In this document: piece after piece, positions 6,776-15,339 of the stretch
Layout of the letters: every line of letters begins with the position of its first letter
Numbering within the stretch: the stretch's first letter is position 1
Source: Gaiellales bacterium
GTDB taxonomy: Bacteria > Actinomycetota > Thermoleophilia > BMS3ABIN01
Assembly (NCBI GenBank): GCA_003599855.1
Contig: QZKG01000072.1
Location: 1-46,916 of the forward strand
Reading direction: 5' to 3'
DNA length: 46,916 nucleotides
The notes under the pieces: generated by a model
Seen by the model: only the letters and a program-made list of their open reading frames with translations
The model's database searches: none
What the model was told of the DNA's origin: nothing
Position numbers and translations under genes: made by a program

Positions 6776-9076
6776 CTAGAATCCCTTGAACGGGTTAGGA
6801 CCGAAGCCTTTCAGTTCCTCGGCGAAGTCGTCGAGCATCTGCGGCAGTTGATCCCACTCATTGATTGACAGTTGCACCTGCTTGACGCGCTCGGCCTCCA
6901 GCATCAGCCGGCTGAGGGTCTCCTGGACCTTGCCAAGACGCTCGCTGCACATCTCGCTGCCCTTGATGAAGTGGCACTGGTAGTCGTCGCCGTGCTTGCA
7001 GCCGATGAGCATGATGCCCTCGACGCCGGCTGAGAGCGAGTCGGCGATCCAGACCAGGTTGGTGCCGCCGAGGCAGCGCAGGTTGATGAAGCGGTAGAAC
7101 GGGTTGAGCTGCAGCCGGTTGATGCCGGCGATATCCAGCGAGGGGTAAGCGTCGTTCTCGCAGATGAGACAGATGATCCGCGGCTTGTCGTCCTCCTCCG
7201 GGACGTTCACCGACTTCATGGCGTCGGCGATCATGGGGACGCTGTAGTCCTTGAAGGAGATGATCTTCTGCGGGCAGGCGCCCATGCAGACGCCGCAGCG
7301 CCGGCAGCGGTAGGTGTTGGTCTTGGGTGTGCCCTTCTCGTCCTCGTCCAGCGTGCCGAAGGGACATTCCACCGTACAGCGCCGGCACTGGGTGCAGTTG
7401 GTGTAGTTGATCTCGGGGAAGGTCATGTCGCCCACGCGCGGGTGGACCGACTTGCCCTGAGCCGCCAGCTCCAGGCACTGGATCGCCTTGAGGGCGGCGC
7501 CGCCAGCGTCTGCTTCGGACTGCATCGAAGTCATCGGCGCCCTGACGGTGCCGGCGGCATAGATGCCGGTTCGGCGCGTCTCGTAAGGGAAACAGACGAA
7601 ATGCGAGTCAGGGAAGCCATAGCTGAGATAAGGCATCTCCGGCCCCTGGCGGTACTTCAGCTTGAGGATGTGCGGGTCGGCGATCACTTCCTTGATGATG
7701 CCGTCCTGGGTCTCGGTCTCTTTCCACTCGCCGACGTAGTCGGGGGTCAGGTCGTTGACAATCTTGCCCTCGGGCAGCATGTTGGTCACCATGCCGGCGG
7801 CCAGCACCAGCATGTCGGCCTCGAAGACCACCTTCTCGCCCAGCATGGTGTTGTCGATGGTCACGGCTACGCCGCCGTCCCCGGATTCCTCGATGGAGAC
7901 GACTTCGCCCTTGGTGAGCATCACGCCGGGGTTGTTCTGGGCGGCCTCGTAGAAGCTCTCGTAGAGGCCGGGCGTGCGCATGTCCTTGTAGATGATATAG
8001 GCCTCGGCGTCCTTGTCGCTCTCGGTGACGTAGACGGCCTGCTTGAGCGAGGTCAGGCAGCAGACCGAGGAACAGTATGGCAGGTGCTCGGCGTCACGCT
8101 GGCCGGCGCACTGCAGGAATGCCACTTTCTTCGCGGTCTTGCCGTCGGGGCGGACGATCCTGCCGTCGTTGGCAGCGACGATCTCCTCCATCTGGGTGTT
8201 GGTGACGACGCTGCCGATGCGGCCGTAGCCCAGGTGCTCCAGCTTCTCGGCCTCGTAGGGCCTCCAGCCGGCTGCCAGCACGATGGCGCCCACGTCGAGG
8301 GTCTCCTCACTGCCGTTGGAACTCACGGTCACCTTGTACTGTCCCGGCTCGCCCTCGGTGGATGTGATCTCGGCGTTCAGCAGCACGTTGATCCTGTCGC
8401 TGGCATTCACCGCTTCGATCTTGTTCGACACGTCGGACGGGCCGATGTCGGTGAACGGCGGCGTGGTGGGAAGCACCTTGCGCATCCTGGCTGCCCAGCC
8501 TCCCAGCTGGCCTTCCTTTTCCACCAGGATGACGTCGTAGCCTGCTGCGACCGATTCCAGCGCCGTGTTGAGGCCGGTGACGCCGCCGCCCACGACCAGG
8601 ACGCTCCTGGTCAGGTCGGTGACCGCCGGCTCCAGCCTGCTGGTCTTGGCGGCGCGGGCCAGGCCGATGCGCAGCTGGTCCTCGGCCATCATCTGGGTGT
8701 TCTCGTTGTTGGGTTCGTGGGTCCACACCACCTGCTCGCGCAGGTTCACCCGTTCGGTGATGTAGTGCAGCGGGTCCCAGCTGAAGGCGTCGGTGTTGAC
8801 GCGCATGGAGCAGGCGGCGATCACCATGGTGTTGACGCCCTCGTTGTTGATGTCGCTGTTGATCATCTCGACGCCCTCGTGGCTGCAGAGGAACTCGTGG
8901 GTCTTGACGACCTCAGCCTTGCGCGCCGCCGCGGCCTTCTCCAGCGCCTCGATGTCGAGGGAGTCGCCGATGTCGCAGCCGGTGCAGATATACGCGCCGA
9001 TCTTCTGCTTGTACTCTTCCTTGGGTTCTTCCGCCGGGGTCTGCTCGGCGGCTGTCTCTTCAGCGGTATCAGACAT
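6776..9076 (-). CDS. qmoB: Quinone-interacting oxidoreductase subunit QmoB (HdrA-like with MvhD domain)
   Basis: A 766-residue flavo-iron-sulfur protein. A charged N-terminal lead is followed by YICTGCDIGD (C31, C34), an FAD fold (VLVVGGGVTGLNTA near 158), the HdrA-type CAGQRD and CSSVCC motifs, then a two-cluster ferredoxin module (CTQCRRCTVEC and CRRCGVCMGAC, about 560-610). The last 130 residues resemble MvhD, the small hydrogenase-associated subunit (RCLGGTNLVWIAD, CKHGDDYQCHF). Together with QmoA it links the membrane subunit to AprBA. Its start overlaps the qmoA stop by 8 bases, so translation is coupled. Confidence 0.93.
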   Translation of the reverse strand: MSDTAEETAAEQTPAEEPKEEYKQKIGAYICTGCDIGDSLDIEALEKAAAARKAEVVKTHEFLCSHEGVEMINSDINNEGVNTMVIAACSMRVNTDAFSWDPLHYITERVNLREQVVWTHEPNNENTQMMAEDQLRIGLARAAKTSRLEPAVTDLTRSVLVVGGGVTGLNTALESVAAGYDVILVEKEGQLGGWAARMRKVLPTTPPFTDIGPSDVSNKIEAVNASDRINVLLNAEITSTEGEPGQYKVTVSSNGSEETLDVGAIVLAAGWRPYEAEKLEHLGYGRIGSVVTNTQMEEIVAANDGRIVRPDGKTAKKVAFLQCAGQRDAEHLPYCSSVCCLTSLKQAVYVTESDKDAEAYIIYKDMRTPGLYESFYEAAQNNPGVMLTKGEVVSIEESGDGGVAVTIDNTMLGEKVVFEADMLVLAAGMVTNMLPEGKIVNDLTPDYVGEWKETETQDGIIKEVIADPHILKLKYRQGPEMPYLSYGFPDSHFVCFPYETRRTGIYAAGTVRAPMTSMQSEADAGGAALKAIQCLELAAQGKSVHPRVGDMTFPEINYTNCTQCRRCTVECPFGTLDEDEKGTPKTNTYRCRRCGVCMGACPQKIISFKDYSVPMIADAMKSVNVPEEDDKPRIICLICENDAYPSLDIAGINRLQLNPFYRFINLRCLGGTNLVWIADSLSAGVEGIMLIGCKHGDDYQCHFIKGSEMCSERLGKVQETLSRLMLEAERVKQVQLSINEWDQLPQMLDDFAEELKGFGPNPFKGF

Positions 9077-10331
9077 TGGACACCTCCCGTACCGTCTGCA
9101 TGCATTTCAGCGCCGCTCCCGTGGCGCCCTGTACCGACTCGGCCACGTCGCTGGGGCGGCGTGCCACGCCGGCGGCGTGGATGCCGTCAGCGGAAGCGCC
9201 CGCATCGATGAAACCGTTCTTCTCGAGGACAGCGCTGGCAGGCTTGTCGCTGACTGCGGCGGGCTCCATGCCGGTGGCAAGCACCACCATGTCGAAGCGT
9301 TCCTCCACCTTGCCGCTGCCGAAGACGTCCTCGAGGGTGACGATGACATCGCCGGTGGCGCTGTCCTCCTCGATCTTGGCGACCTTGCCCTTGCGCATGG
9401 TCACTTTCTCGTCCTCCTGCAGCTTGCGCAGGAAGTCCTCATACTTGCCCGGGGCCCTCAGGTCGATGTAGAAGATGGTCGCCTCGGCGTCCTCGGGGTA
9501 TTTCTCGCGGATGTAGGTGGCCTGTTTCAGTGAGGCCATGCAGCAGACAGCGCTGCAGTATTCCAGGTTGTTGCGGTCGCGGCTGCCGGCGCACTGGGCG
9601 AAGGCGATCTTCTTGACTTCCTTGCCGTCCGAGGGCCTGACGATCGCGCCCTTGGTGGGGCCGTTGGGCGCCGCCATCCTCTCCATCACCATGTTGGTGA
9701 CGACGTTGGGGATGGTGTCGGCGTTGAGGTTCTCTATCTTCGAGGCGTCGTAGGGGTTCCAGCCGGTGGCGTAGACCACGTTGCCGGCGCTGACCTCCAC
9801 CGTCTCGGGCTGCATCTCCAGGTCGATGGCGCCGTACTTGCAGACCTTGACGCACTCGGCACAGGCGCTGCCCTTGCAGACGCTCATGTCGATGACGTAG
9901 CGCATGGGGAACGCCAGCTCGTGGGGCAGGTAGATGGCCCTGGTCTTGTCGAGGCCGAAGTTGTACTCGTTATCCCGCTCAACGGGGCATACTTTCACGC
10001 ATTCGCCGCAGGAAGTGCACTTCTCGTTGACGTAGCGGGGGTTCTTCCTGATGCTGACCTTGAAGTCGCCGGCGGCGCCGGAGACGCTCTCCACTACCGC
10101 TTGCGTGTGGTAGCTAACCTTGGGGTTGTTCCTGATCCTGCGGAAGTTGATCTCGAGGCCGCAATAGGGCGGGCAGAGCTTGGGGAAATATCTGAAAAGC
10201 TGCGATACCCTTCCGCCCAGGTACGGGTTCTTCTCCACTATCACCGCCTCAAGGCCGGCCTCGGCGGCTTCGACTGCTGCCGTCGTGCCGCTGATGCCTC
10301 CTCCGACTACTATGACATCCTTGTCAGCCAT
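9069..10331 (-). CDS. qmoA: Quinone-interacting oxidoreductase subunit QmoA (HdrA-like)
   Basis: A 420-residue HdrA-like flavoprotein. I take the ATG at 10331 (MADKDVIVVGGGISG) because GGAGGAGGACC sits just before it. A longer in-frame reading from 10460 runs through a repeat element and is not family-like. The FAD fold is at residues 6-32, CPPYCG near 65, CTSCGECVKVC near 105-115, CKGSACAECVKVC near 148-160, and CAGSRD with CSAVCC further on. QmoA binds FAD and is in contact with QmoB and probably with APS reductase. It is separated from aprA by 232 bp holding two inverted repeats, so apr and qmo could be expressed at different levels from one transcript. Confidence 0.93.
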   Translation of the reverse strand: MADKDVIVVGGGISGTTAAVEAAEAGLEAVIVEKNPYLGGRVSQLFRYFPKLCPPYCGLEINFRRIRNNPKVSYHTQAVVESVSGAAGDFKVSIRKNPRYVNEKCTSCGECVKVCPVERDNEYNFGLDKTRAIYLPHELAFPMRYVIDMSVCKGSACAECVKVCKYGAIDLEMQPETVEVSAGNVVYATGWNPYDASKIENLNADTIPNVVTNMVMERMAAPNGPTKGAIVRPSDGKEVKKIAFAQCAGSRDRNNLEYCSAVCCMASLKQATYIREKYPEDAEATIFYIDLRAPGKYEDFLRKLQEDEKVTMRKGKVAKIEEDSATGDVIVTLEDVFGSGKVEERFDMVVLATGMEPAAVSDKPASAVLEKNGFIDAGASADGIHAAGVARRPSDVAESVQGATGAALKCMQTVREVSNV

Positions 10332-10375
10332 TGGTCCTCCTCCAAAGAAGATCTGATCTTGGCGGATATTTGATT

Positions 10376-10467
10376 TTGGATATTGGATATTGGACCTTTC
10401 TTCCTGCTTGCCCTGATGGTCTGGACCTGGTCTGGCGCCTGGCGCCGATCCAATGTCCAATATCCAA
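10376..10467. repeat. Imperfect 21-nt inverted repeat with TTGGATATTGGA units (miniature repeat element)
   Basis: Arm 1 (10376-10396, TTGGATATTGGATATTGGACC) and arm 2 (10447-10467) are inverted copies differing at about two positions, separated by 50 nt that include GGCGCCTGGCGCC. The AT-rich, TTGGATAT-repeating arms stand out sharply from the GC-rich genes on both sides. TTGGATATTGGA-type units recur between genes in many environmental genomes and give spurious ORFs with MLDVGYWTLD-like peptides. The element lies inside the aprA-qmoA gap of an otherwise tight operon. Confidence 0.75.
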
Positions 10468-10494
10468 CGTCTAACATCCGGTTAATCATTCTGA

Positions 10495-10526
10495 GGGCGG
10501 GGTAAGCCTGGTGGCTTACCCCGCCC
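10495..10526 (-). terminator. Strong hairpin 3' of aprA (terminator or RNA-stability/attenuation element)
   Basis: A perfect 14-bp stem (GGGCGGGGTAAGCC / GGCTTACCCCGCCC) with a 4-nt loop begins about 37 nt after the aprA stop. On the minus strand it is followed by TCAGAATGATTAA, not by a run of U. It could halt part of the transcription into qmoABC or protect the 3' end of the sat-apr message, rather than stop transcription completely. Confidence 0.65.
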
Positions 10527-10563
10527 GATGACGCTATTCTCGAATCGCGCTGTTGCCGCTGAC

Positions 10564-12567
10564 TTAAGCCGGCGTCGGCGCTTCGACGAGCTGCACGTAC
10601 GGCACCTTCTCGATGTTCCACTCGTGAGTGTCCGGGTTGACCGTCGAGTTGGTGAAGGTCTTCCAGTTCTCGTCGTCGATGCCCGGGTAGTCGCCACGGT
10701 AGTAGTAACCGGGGTAACGGGACTCTTCGCGGAACAGGATGTGGCGGGCGTGCGCCTCGGCAGCCCAGATGCGGTGGTAGTTCTCCCAGCAGCGGAGCAG
10801 CTCGTGGAGGTCGGCCGCGGCGAGGTGCTGCGAGTCCTCCTTGAGGATCTCGAGCTTCGCGAGGCCAGTCTCCAGCAGCGTCTTGCTGGTCTTGTACATG
10901 GTGGAGACGCCACCGACGTACTCGTCCATGATCTTCATCAGACGGAACTGCAGCATCCGCGGACGGATGTAGTTCGGGTTCACGTCGACGTTGTCAGGGG
11001 CGGTGGTGTACGCCTTGTGCTTGGCGTAGATCTCCAGCGGCAGGTACATCTCGGCCACCAGATCGTCCACGCTCTCCTTCAGCGAGGGGCTGTAGTCAGC
11101 ATGGTCGAGGCACCAGGCCACCATGGCCTTGCCGGCGATCCTGCCTTCGGCGTGCGAGCCGGAGGAGAACTTGTGGCCGGAAGCGCCGACCACGTCGCCG
11201 GCCATGAACAGGCCGTTGACGGTGGACATGCGGTTGTAGCCCCAGGCCCACTCGTCGGGAGCGCCCGGGATGTCGCCAGGGCCGCTCACCCAGAAACCGG
11301 CACAGCCGGCGTGGGAGCCGAGCAGGTACGGCTCGGACGGCATCAGCTCGGACGGGGTCTTGTCGGGCTCGACGTCGTCGGCCGCCCACAGGCCCGCCTG
11401 GGCGATGGTCATGTCGAGGAAGTCCTCCCAGGCCTCAGCCTCGAGGTGCTTGATCTGCTTCTCGTCCATGGTCTCCGCCAGCTTCTGCATCGCCTTGTCG
11501 GTGTGCATGATGATGGGGCCGTTACCGGCGGCCATCTCGATCATGGCAGCGTGATTGCGCAGGCAGGTGCCCATGGGGTTGTCGTACGGAGCGAACTCGT
11601 CGTGGACGAGGTCGGCGTGCTTGACGCAGTAGTCCTCGCCGAGGCCGTTGGTGGCCTGGGCCTTGAAGAAGAGGAACCACGCGCCGACAGGGCCGTAGCC
11701 GTCCTTGAAGCGCATCGGTACGAAGCGGTTCTCCATCAGGGTCATGGTCGCACCGGCCTGGGCGCCCATGGCGTAGCCGGAGCCGGAGTTCCACACCGGG
11801 AACCAGGCGCGGCCCATGCCCTCGCCCACGGAGCGCGGACGGAAGACGTTCACGGCGCCGCCGGAGCCGTTGAGCACGGCGTTGGCCTTGAAGACGTAGA
11901 CCTTGTTCTCACGGGTGCTGAAGCCGATGGCGCCGGCGACCCGGTTGGGCTCGTTGGCGTCCAGCAGCAGCCTCGTGCAGAAGACACGCTCGAAGAGGTT
12001 CTCTGCCATGCCCGTGGCGGCCTTGTTGGTCTCCAGGGCCTTCTTGGCGACCTCGCCGACGATGGCCTTGTAGGACTCGCCGTTGATCATGATCTGCCAC
12101 TTGCCTGAGTGACAGGGGGTGCCGCCGTCCTTGAGGCTGGCGATACCGGCGTCCTTCGCCTGGTGGCCGTCCATGGAATGGCCTTCGGCATCCTTCTTCC
12201 AGATGGGGAGTCCCCACTCCTCGAAGAGATGGATGGAATCGTCGACGTGACGACCGAGGTCCCAGACCAGGTCCTCGCGGATGATGCCCATGAGGTCGCC
12301 GCGCACGTAGCGGACGTAGTCCTCGCAGGTGTTCTGACCGATGTAGGTGTTGATGGCCGAGAGGCCCTGCGCCACAGCGCCGCTTCTCTCGACGGCGGCC
12401 TTGTCGACCATGACTACCTTGAGGCCCTTGGGGTTGGCCCAGGCACAGGCCTCGAAGGCTGCTCCGGCGCCCGCCATGCCGCCGCCCATCAGCAGGATGT
12501 CGCACTCGACTTCCTCGACGGCCGGCTTCTCGACGAACCGGAATTCATTGGTTTCTTTTTCCAACAT
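10564..12567 (-). CDS. aprA: Adenylylsulfate (APS) reductase alpha subunit AprA
   Basis: A 667-residue flavoprotein of the succinate dehydrogenase/fumarate reductase fold, the usual length for AprA (about 660). The FAD site is at 25-50 (CDILLMGGGMAGAGAAFEAC), followed by GAVAQGLSAINTY. The substrate-site segments MENRFVPMRFKDGYGP and GSHAGCAGFWV carry the Arg and His expected to hold APS, and the C-terminal part has the AprA-specific EESRYPGYYYRGDYP motif. With AprB it reduces APS to sulfite and AMP in the cytoplasm (or the reverse). The start follows TAAGGAGGATAGAG. There is no signal peptide. It sits 29 nt after aprB in one operon with sat and qmoABC. Confidence 0.97.
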   Translation of the reverse strand: MLEKETNEFRFVEKPAVEEVECDILLMGGGMAGAGAAFEACAWANPKGLKVVMVDKAAVERSGAVAQGLSAINTYIGQNTCEDYVRYVRGDLMGIIREDLVWDLGRHVDDSIHLFEEWGLPIWKKDAEGHSMDGHQAKDAGIASLKDGGTPCHSGKWQIMINGESYKAIVGEVAKKALETNKAATGMAENLFERVFCTRLLLDANEPNRVAGAIGFSTRENKVYVFKANAVLNGSGGAVNVFRPRSVGEGMGRAWFPVWNSGSGYAMGAQAGATMTLMENRFVPMRFKDGYGPVGAWFLFFKAQATNGLGEDYCVKHADLVHDEFAPYDNPMGTCLRNHAAMIEMAAGNGPIIMHTDKAMQKLAETMDEKQIKHLEAEAWEDFLDMTIAQAGLWAADDVEPDKTPSELMPSEPYLLGSHAGCAGFWVSGPGDIPGAPDEWAWGYNRMSTVNGLFMAGDVVGASGHKFSSGSHAEGRIAGKAMVAWCLDHADYSPSLKESVDDLVAEMYLPLEIYAKHKAYTTAPDNVDVNPNYIRPRMLQFRLMKIMDEYVGGVSTMYKTSKTLLETGLAKLEILKEDSQHLAAADLHELLRCWENYHRIWAAEAHARHILFREESRYPGYYYRGDYPGIDDENWKTFTNSTVNPDTHEWNIEKVPYVQLVEAPTPA

Positions 12568-12596
12568 TACTCTATCCTCCTTAAGCAGATAGCGTG

Positions 12597-13013
12597 TTAG
12601 CAGGCGGTCGGACCGGTGAAGAAGCCAGGCTTCTTGACGTCATCGTAGTTGGGCTCAGGCTTGCCGGCGTACGGGTCGACCGAGCCTTCCTCGGTGGTCC
12701 GGATGGGGAACTTGAAGCGCTTGAGGTTCCCGTTGCGGAACTTGATGGTCCACATGATCGAATCGGAGCTGCGCAGGGGGATGACCGCGGCGCCCAGCGG
12801 CGCGAAGTCAGCGTAGGCGCGGACCTCGATGGCCTGCTGCGGGCAGATCTTGACGCAGTTGTAGCACTCCCAGCACTGCTCGGGCTCCTGGTTGTGAGCC
12901 TTCATGCGCTCCGTGTCGAGCACCATCAGGTCGTGCGGGCAGATGTACATGCAGGCCGTCTTCTCCTGGCCTTTGCATCCGTCGCACTTTTCTGTCATAA
13001 CGAAACTCGGCAT
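12597..13013 (-). CDS. aprB: Adenylylsulfate (APS) reductase beta subunit AprB
   Basis: A 138-residue iron-sulfur subunit beginning MPSFV, the normal AprB start, behind GGAGGTAGAGAG. Two [4Fe-4S] cluster motifs are visible: CDGCKGQEKTACMYIC (10-25) and CWECYNCVKIC (about 47-57), with the tight spacing that in AprB gives clusters of very different potential. The C-terminal 45 residues form the tail that wraps around AprA (IRTTEEGSVDPY). It feeds electrons from QmoABC to the AprA flavin. Confidence 0.97.
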   Translation of the reverse strand: MPSFVMTEKCDGCKGQEKTACMYICPHDLMVLDTERMKAHNQEPEQCWECYNCVKICPQQAIEVRAYADFAPLGAAVIPLRSSDSIMWTIKFRNGNLKRFKFPIRTTEEGSVDPYAGKPEPNYDDVKKPGFFTGPTAC

Positions 13014-13148
13014 TTAGCTCTCTACCTCCTTACTGATTTACATAGTGGTTTGACCTGGTTTTACACTCAGCTTTCAGGGCTTCTTTCCTGCACCCCCTCT
13101 CGACTCGCGATTATTGATGATGGAATAAGGGCTTGTGTCATCAGGCGT

Positions 13149-14366
13149 CTATCCCTCGGAGTATTTGTGGGTCTCGATCTTGACCTTGTCCTCCTCGGCG
13201 ATGCCCTCGTAGTATGCCCGCAGGATCTTGAGGACCTCGGGGCGGCTGAAGTGCTCCGGCACTTCCTCGCCCTCGGAGAGCATCTGCCTGAGCTTCGTGC
13301 CGCTGAGGATCAGGCGCTCCTCCTTGCCGTGAGGGCAGGTCTTCATGGAAGCCATGCCGTCGCAGGCGCTGCAGTAGAAGGTCCAGTCGATCTTGAGCGG
13401 CTGGGTCTCCAGCGCGTCCTCGGGGATCTCATCGAAGATGTGGTGCGCATCGAAGGGGCCGTAGTAGTCGCCCACACCGGCGTGGTCGCGGCCGACTATC
13501 AGATGGCTGCAGCCGAAGTTCTGGCGGAAGAGAGCGTGCAGCAGGGCCTCACGGGGTCCGGCGTAACGCATGTCCAGAGGGTAGCCGCCCACGGTGATGG
13601 TGTCCTTGGCGTAGTAGTTGTCGATCAGCGTGTCGATGGCCGCCTGGCGCGTGTCCGCCGGGATGTCGCCGGGCTTGAGCTTGCCCAGCAGCATGTGGAT
13701 GTAGCAGCCGTCGCAGATCTCGATGGCGATCTTGGTGAGGTACTCGTGGGAGCGGTGCATCGGGTTACGGGTCTGGAACGCCGCAACGGTGCTCCAGCCC
13801 TTCTCCTCGAAGAAGGCGCGGGCCTCGGCCGGGCGCATGTAGACGCCGGGATATTCGGTGGGGAAGGTTCCCTCGGAGAGGACCTTGATGGGGCCGGCCA
13901 GGTTGACGTCGGCCTGCTCCATGACCATCTTGACGCCCGGGTGTTCCGTCTCGGTGGTGCCGTAGACTTTCTGGCACTCGTGGGCCTTGTCGATGGCGTA
14001 CTTCTCGGTGACCTTCATCGTCGCCATGGCCTCGCCGAACTCATCGGAGTAAAGGGTGATCTCGTCGCCCTCGCTGATGGAGTCCGCGGTGGCCTGGTCG
14101 GTGGAGACGGTTATGGGGATAGGCCAGAAGGTGCCGTCCGCCATCTGGAAGTTGTCGCAGACGCCCTGCCAGTCGGCCTTGGTCATGAAGCCATCCAGCG
14201 GCGTGAACCCGCCGATGCCCATCATGATGATGTCGCCGGTCTCGCGGGAGGTGATCTTCACCTGCGGCAACGCGGCCGCCTTCTCCTTCTCGGCCGCCAG
14301 CTCTTCGCCTTCCAGCAGCAGCGGCTTGAGTTTCTTCTCCTTGCCATGTGGGTTAACCAGTGCCAT
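13149..14366 (-). CDS. sat: Sulfate adenylyltransferase (ATP sulfurylase), dissimilatory type
   Basis: A 405-residue homo-oligomeric ATP sulfurylase without a fused APS kinase. The nucleotide-binding motif [10 protein letters not shown] is at 198-207 and GRDHAGVG near 295. [16 protein letters not shown] near 340 gives the three Cys and one His of the zinc site found in bacterial and archaeal dissimilatory enzymes, and [10 protein letters not shown] follows. It forms APS and pyrophosphate from ATP and sulfate, or ATP from APS in oxidisers. Start at ATG 14366 behind AGGAGGAACGGTT. It is 50 nt downstream of adk and 135 nt upstream of aprB, all on one strand. No pyrophosphatase gene is seen in the window. 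Confidence 0.96.
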   Translation of the reverse strand: MALVNPHGKEKKLKPLLLEGEELAAEKEKAAALPQVKITSRETGDIIMMGIGGFTPLDGFMTKADWQGVCDNFQMADGTFWPIPITVSTDQATADSISEGDEITLYSDEFGEAMATMKVTEKYAIDKAHECQKVYGTTETEHPGVKMVMEQADVNLAGPIKVLSEGTFPTEYPGVYMRPAEARAFFEEKGWSTVAAFQTRNPMHRSHEYLTKIAIEICDGCYIHMLLGKLKPGDIPADTRQAAIDTLIDNYYAKDTITVGGYPLDMRYAGPREALLHALFRQNFGCSHLIVGRDHAGVGDYYGPFDAHHIFDEIPEDALETQPLKIDWTFYCSACDGMASMKTCPHGKEERLILSGTKLRQMLSEGEEVPEHFSRPEVLKILRAYYEGIAEEDKVKIETHKYSEG

Positions 14367-14416
14367 AACCGTTCCTCCTGTTAGTTTTGTGTCCCCCGGT
14401 TATCAGCTCTCGCGAA

Positions 14417-15064
14417 TTAGCTGAGGCCTAAGGTTTCCTGTACGTTGGCGAAGATCTCCTCGATATCGCCGGCGCCGCTCACGGATTTTAAAATCCCCTT
14501 ACCGCTGTAATAGTCGATAAGGGGAGCTGTCTGCTCTTCGTATACTTCGAGGCGCTTGCTGATGGTCTCTTCCCGGTCATCGTCGCGCTGGTAGAGCTCT
14601 CCACCACACTTGTCGCAGGCGCCTTCGCTTGCCGGGGCGCTGAAGTGGATGTTGTACATCTGGCCGCAGTCCTTGCAGGTGCGGCGGCCGGTGAGCCGTT
14701 TCATGAGGTCTTCGGTGGGTACGTCGACGCTGAGGGCCGCATCGAGGGGCATGCCCAGGTTCTCCAGCATCCCGTCGAGGGCTTCGGCCTGGGCCGTGTT
14801 GCGGGGGAAACCGTCGAGGATGTAGCCGTCCTTGCAGTCGTCCTGCCTGAGCCGCTCCTCAACCATCCCCAGGACCACGCTGTCCGGTACCAGCTCGCCC
14901 TTGTCCATATAGGACTTGGCTTCGACGCCGAGCGGGGTTCCCTCTCCCACCGCCGCCCGGAGCAGGTCACCGGTGGAGATCTGGGGGATTCCGTACTTCT
15001 CGATGAGCTTCTTGGCCTGCGTGCCCTTGCCTGCTCCCGGTGCGCCTAACAGTACTAGTCTCAC
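14417..15064 (-). CDS. adk: Adenylate kinase (zinc-lid type)
   Basis: A 215-residue kinase. I prefer the GTG at 15064 because it gives the standard start MRLVLLGAPGAGKGTQA and is preceded by GGAGG at the right distance. The ATG at 15076 would put that Shine-Dalgarno sequence inside the gene and add four residues. The P-loop is GAPGAGKGT. The lid carries CKDC and CDKC, a four-cysteine zinc site typical of Gram-positive-type enzymes. It converts AMP plus ATP to 2 ADP. It is the first gene of the sat-aprBA-qmoABC operon, where it would recycle the AMP released by APS reductase. In most bacteria adk sits in the ribosomal secY operon, so this place is unusual. Confidence 0.95.
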   Translation of the reverse strand: MRLVLLGAPGAGKGTQAKKLIEKYGIPQISTGDLLRAAVGEGTPLGVEAKSYMDKGELVPDSVVLGMVEERLRQDDCKDGYILDGFPRNTAQAEALDGMLENLGMPLDAALSVDVPTEDLMKRLTGRRTCKDCGQMYNIHFSAPASEGACDKCGGELYQRDDDREETISKRLEVYEEQTAPLIDYYSGKGILKSVSGAGDIEEIFANVQETLGLS

Positions 15065-15095
15065 ATTCGCCTCCATTTATGGCATGAAACATCCC

Positions 15096-15127
15096 GGAGC
15101 CGGGAAAATTTTTTTTCCGCCCGCTCC
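15096..15127 (-). promoter_or_regulatory. Hairpin in the adk 5' leader
   Basis: On the minus strand GGAGC...GCTCC (outer 5 bp) encloses GGAAAA-AAAA-TTTTCC (inner 6 bp), with a small internal loop. It ends about 30 nt before the adk start. A second AT-rich inverted repeat, GTAAAA-6nt-TTTTAC, lies just upstream at 15137-15154. Both fall inside the leader of the sulfate operon. Function not known. Confidence 0.5.
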
Positions 15128-15208
15128 CTTTCATATGTAAAAGAAATATTTTACGACGAAGCGACCCTTGCCACCGGCCGCGTTTCAGGCGTACGAGTCC
15201 CGGTTTTA

Positions 15209-15237
15209 GGGACAATAAAGCTGATGGCGCGTATAAT
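15209..15237 (+). promoter_or_regulatory. Plus-strand promoter candidate inside the adk leader
   Basis: GGGACA (15209-15214), 17 nt, then a perfect TATAAT (15232-15237). No gene follows on the plus strand before the convergent peptidase gene ends at 15499, so it would give an untranslated RNA antisense to the distal adk leader. This stretch, 15065-15498, holds no protein gene that I can support. Confidence 0.35.
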
Positions 15238-15323
15238 TCAGGAGCTTATGCTTCCTGGGCGGCCGTGACGTTCCAGCACGATGCGGTTTCGTCTCAACTT
15301 ACCTCTTGCGCACGGCCATGAGG

Positions 15324-15339
15324 ATACCGCACGCGGTAT
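15324..15339. promoter_or_regulatory. Palindrome overlapping the adk/sat promoter (putative operator)
   Basis: ATACCGC-AC-GCGGTAT is a perfect 7+7 inverted repeat. It covers the start-site side of the -10 box of the minus-strand promoter at 15338-15366, where a repressor would block transcription. I do not recognise the regulator. Confidence 0.5.

Noticed and set aside
7442..9211. Long open frame of 589 codons opposite qmoB
   Set aside because: It is the antisense shadow of a GC-rich gene, with no recognisable domain. The same holds for the long frames opposite aprA (10528-12108), the GT-C gene (27809-29599) and ileS (33219-35054).
10332..10621. Reading frames through the aprA-qmoA gap with MLDVGYWTLD-like peptides
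   Set aside because: They arise from the inverted repeat element, have no ribosome-binding site and overlap aprA out of frame.
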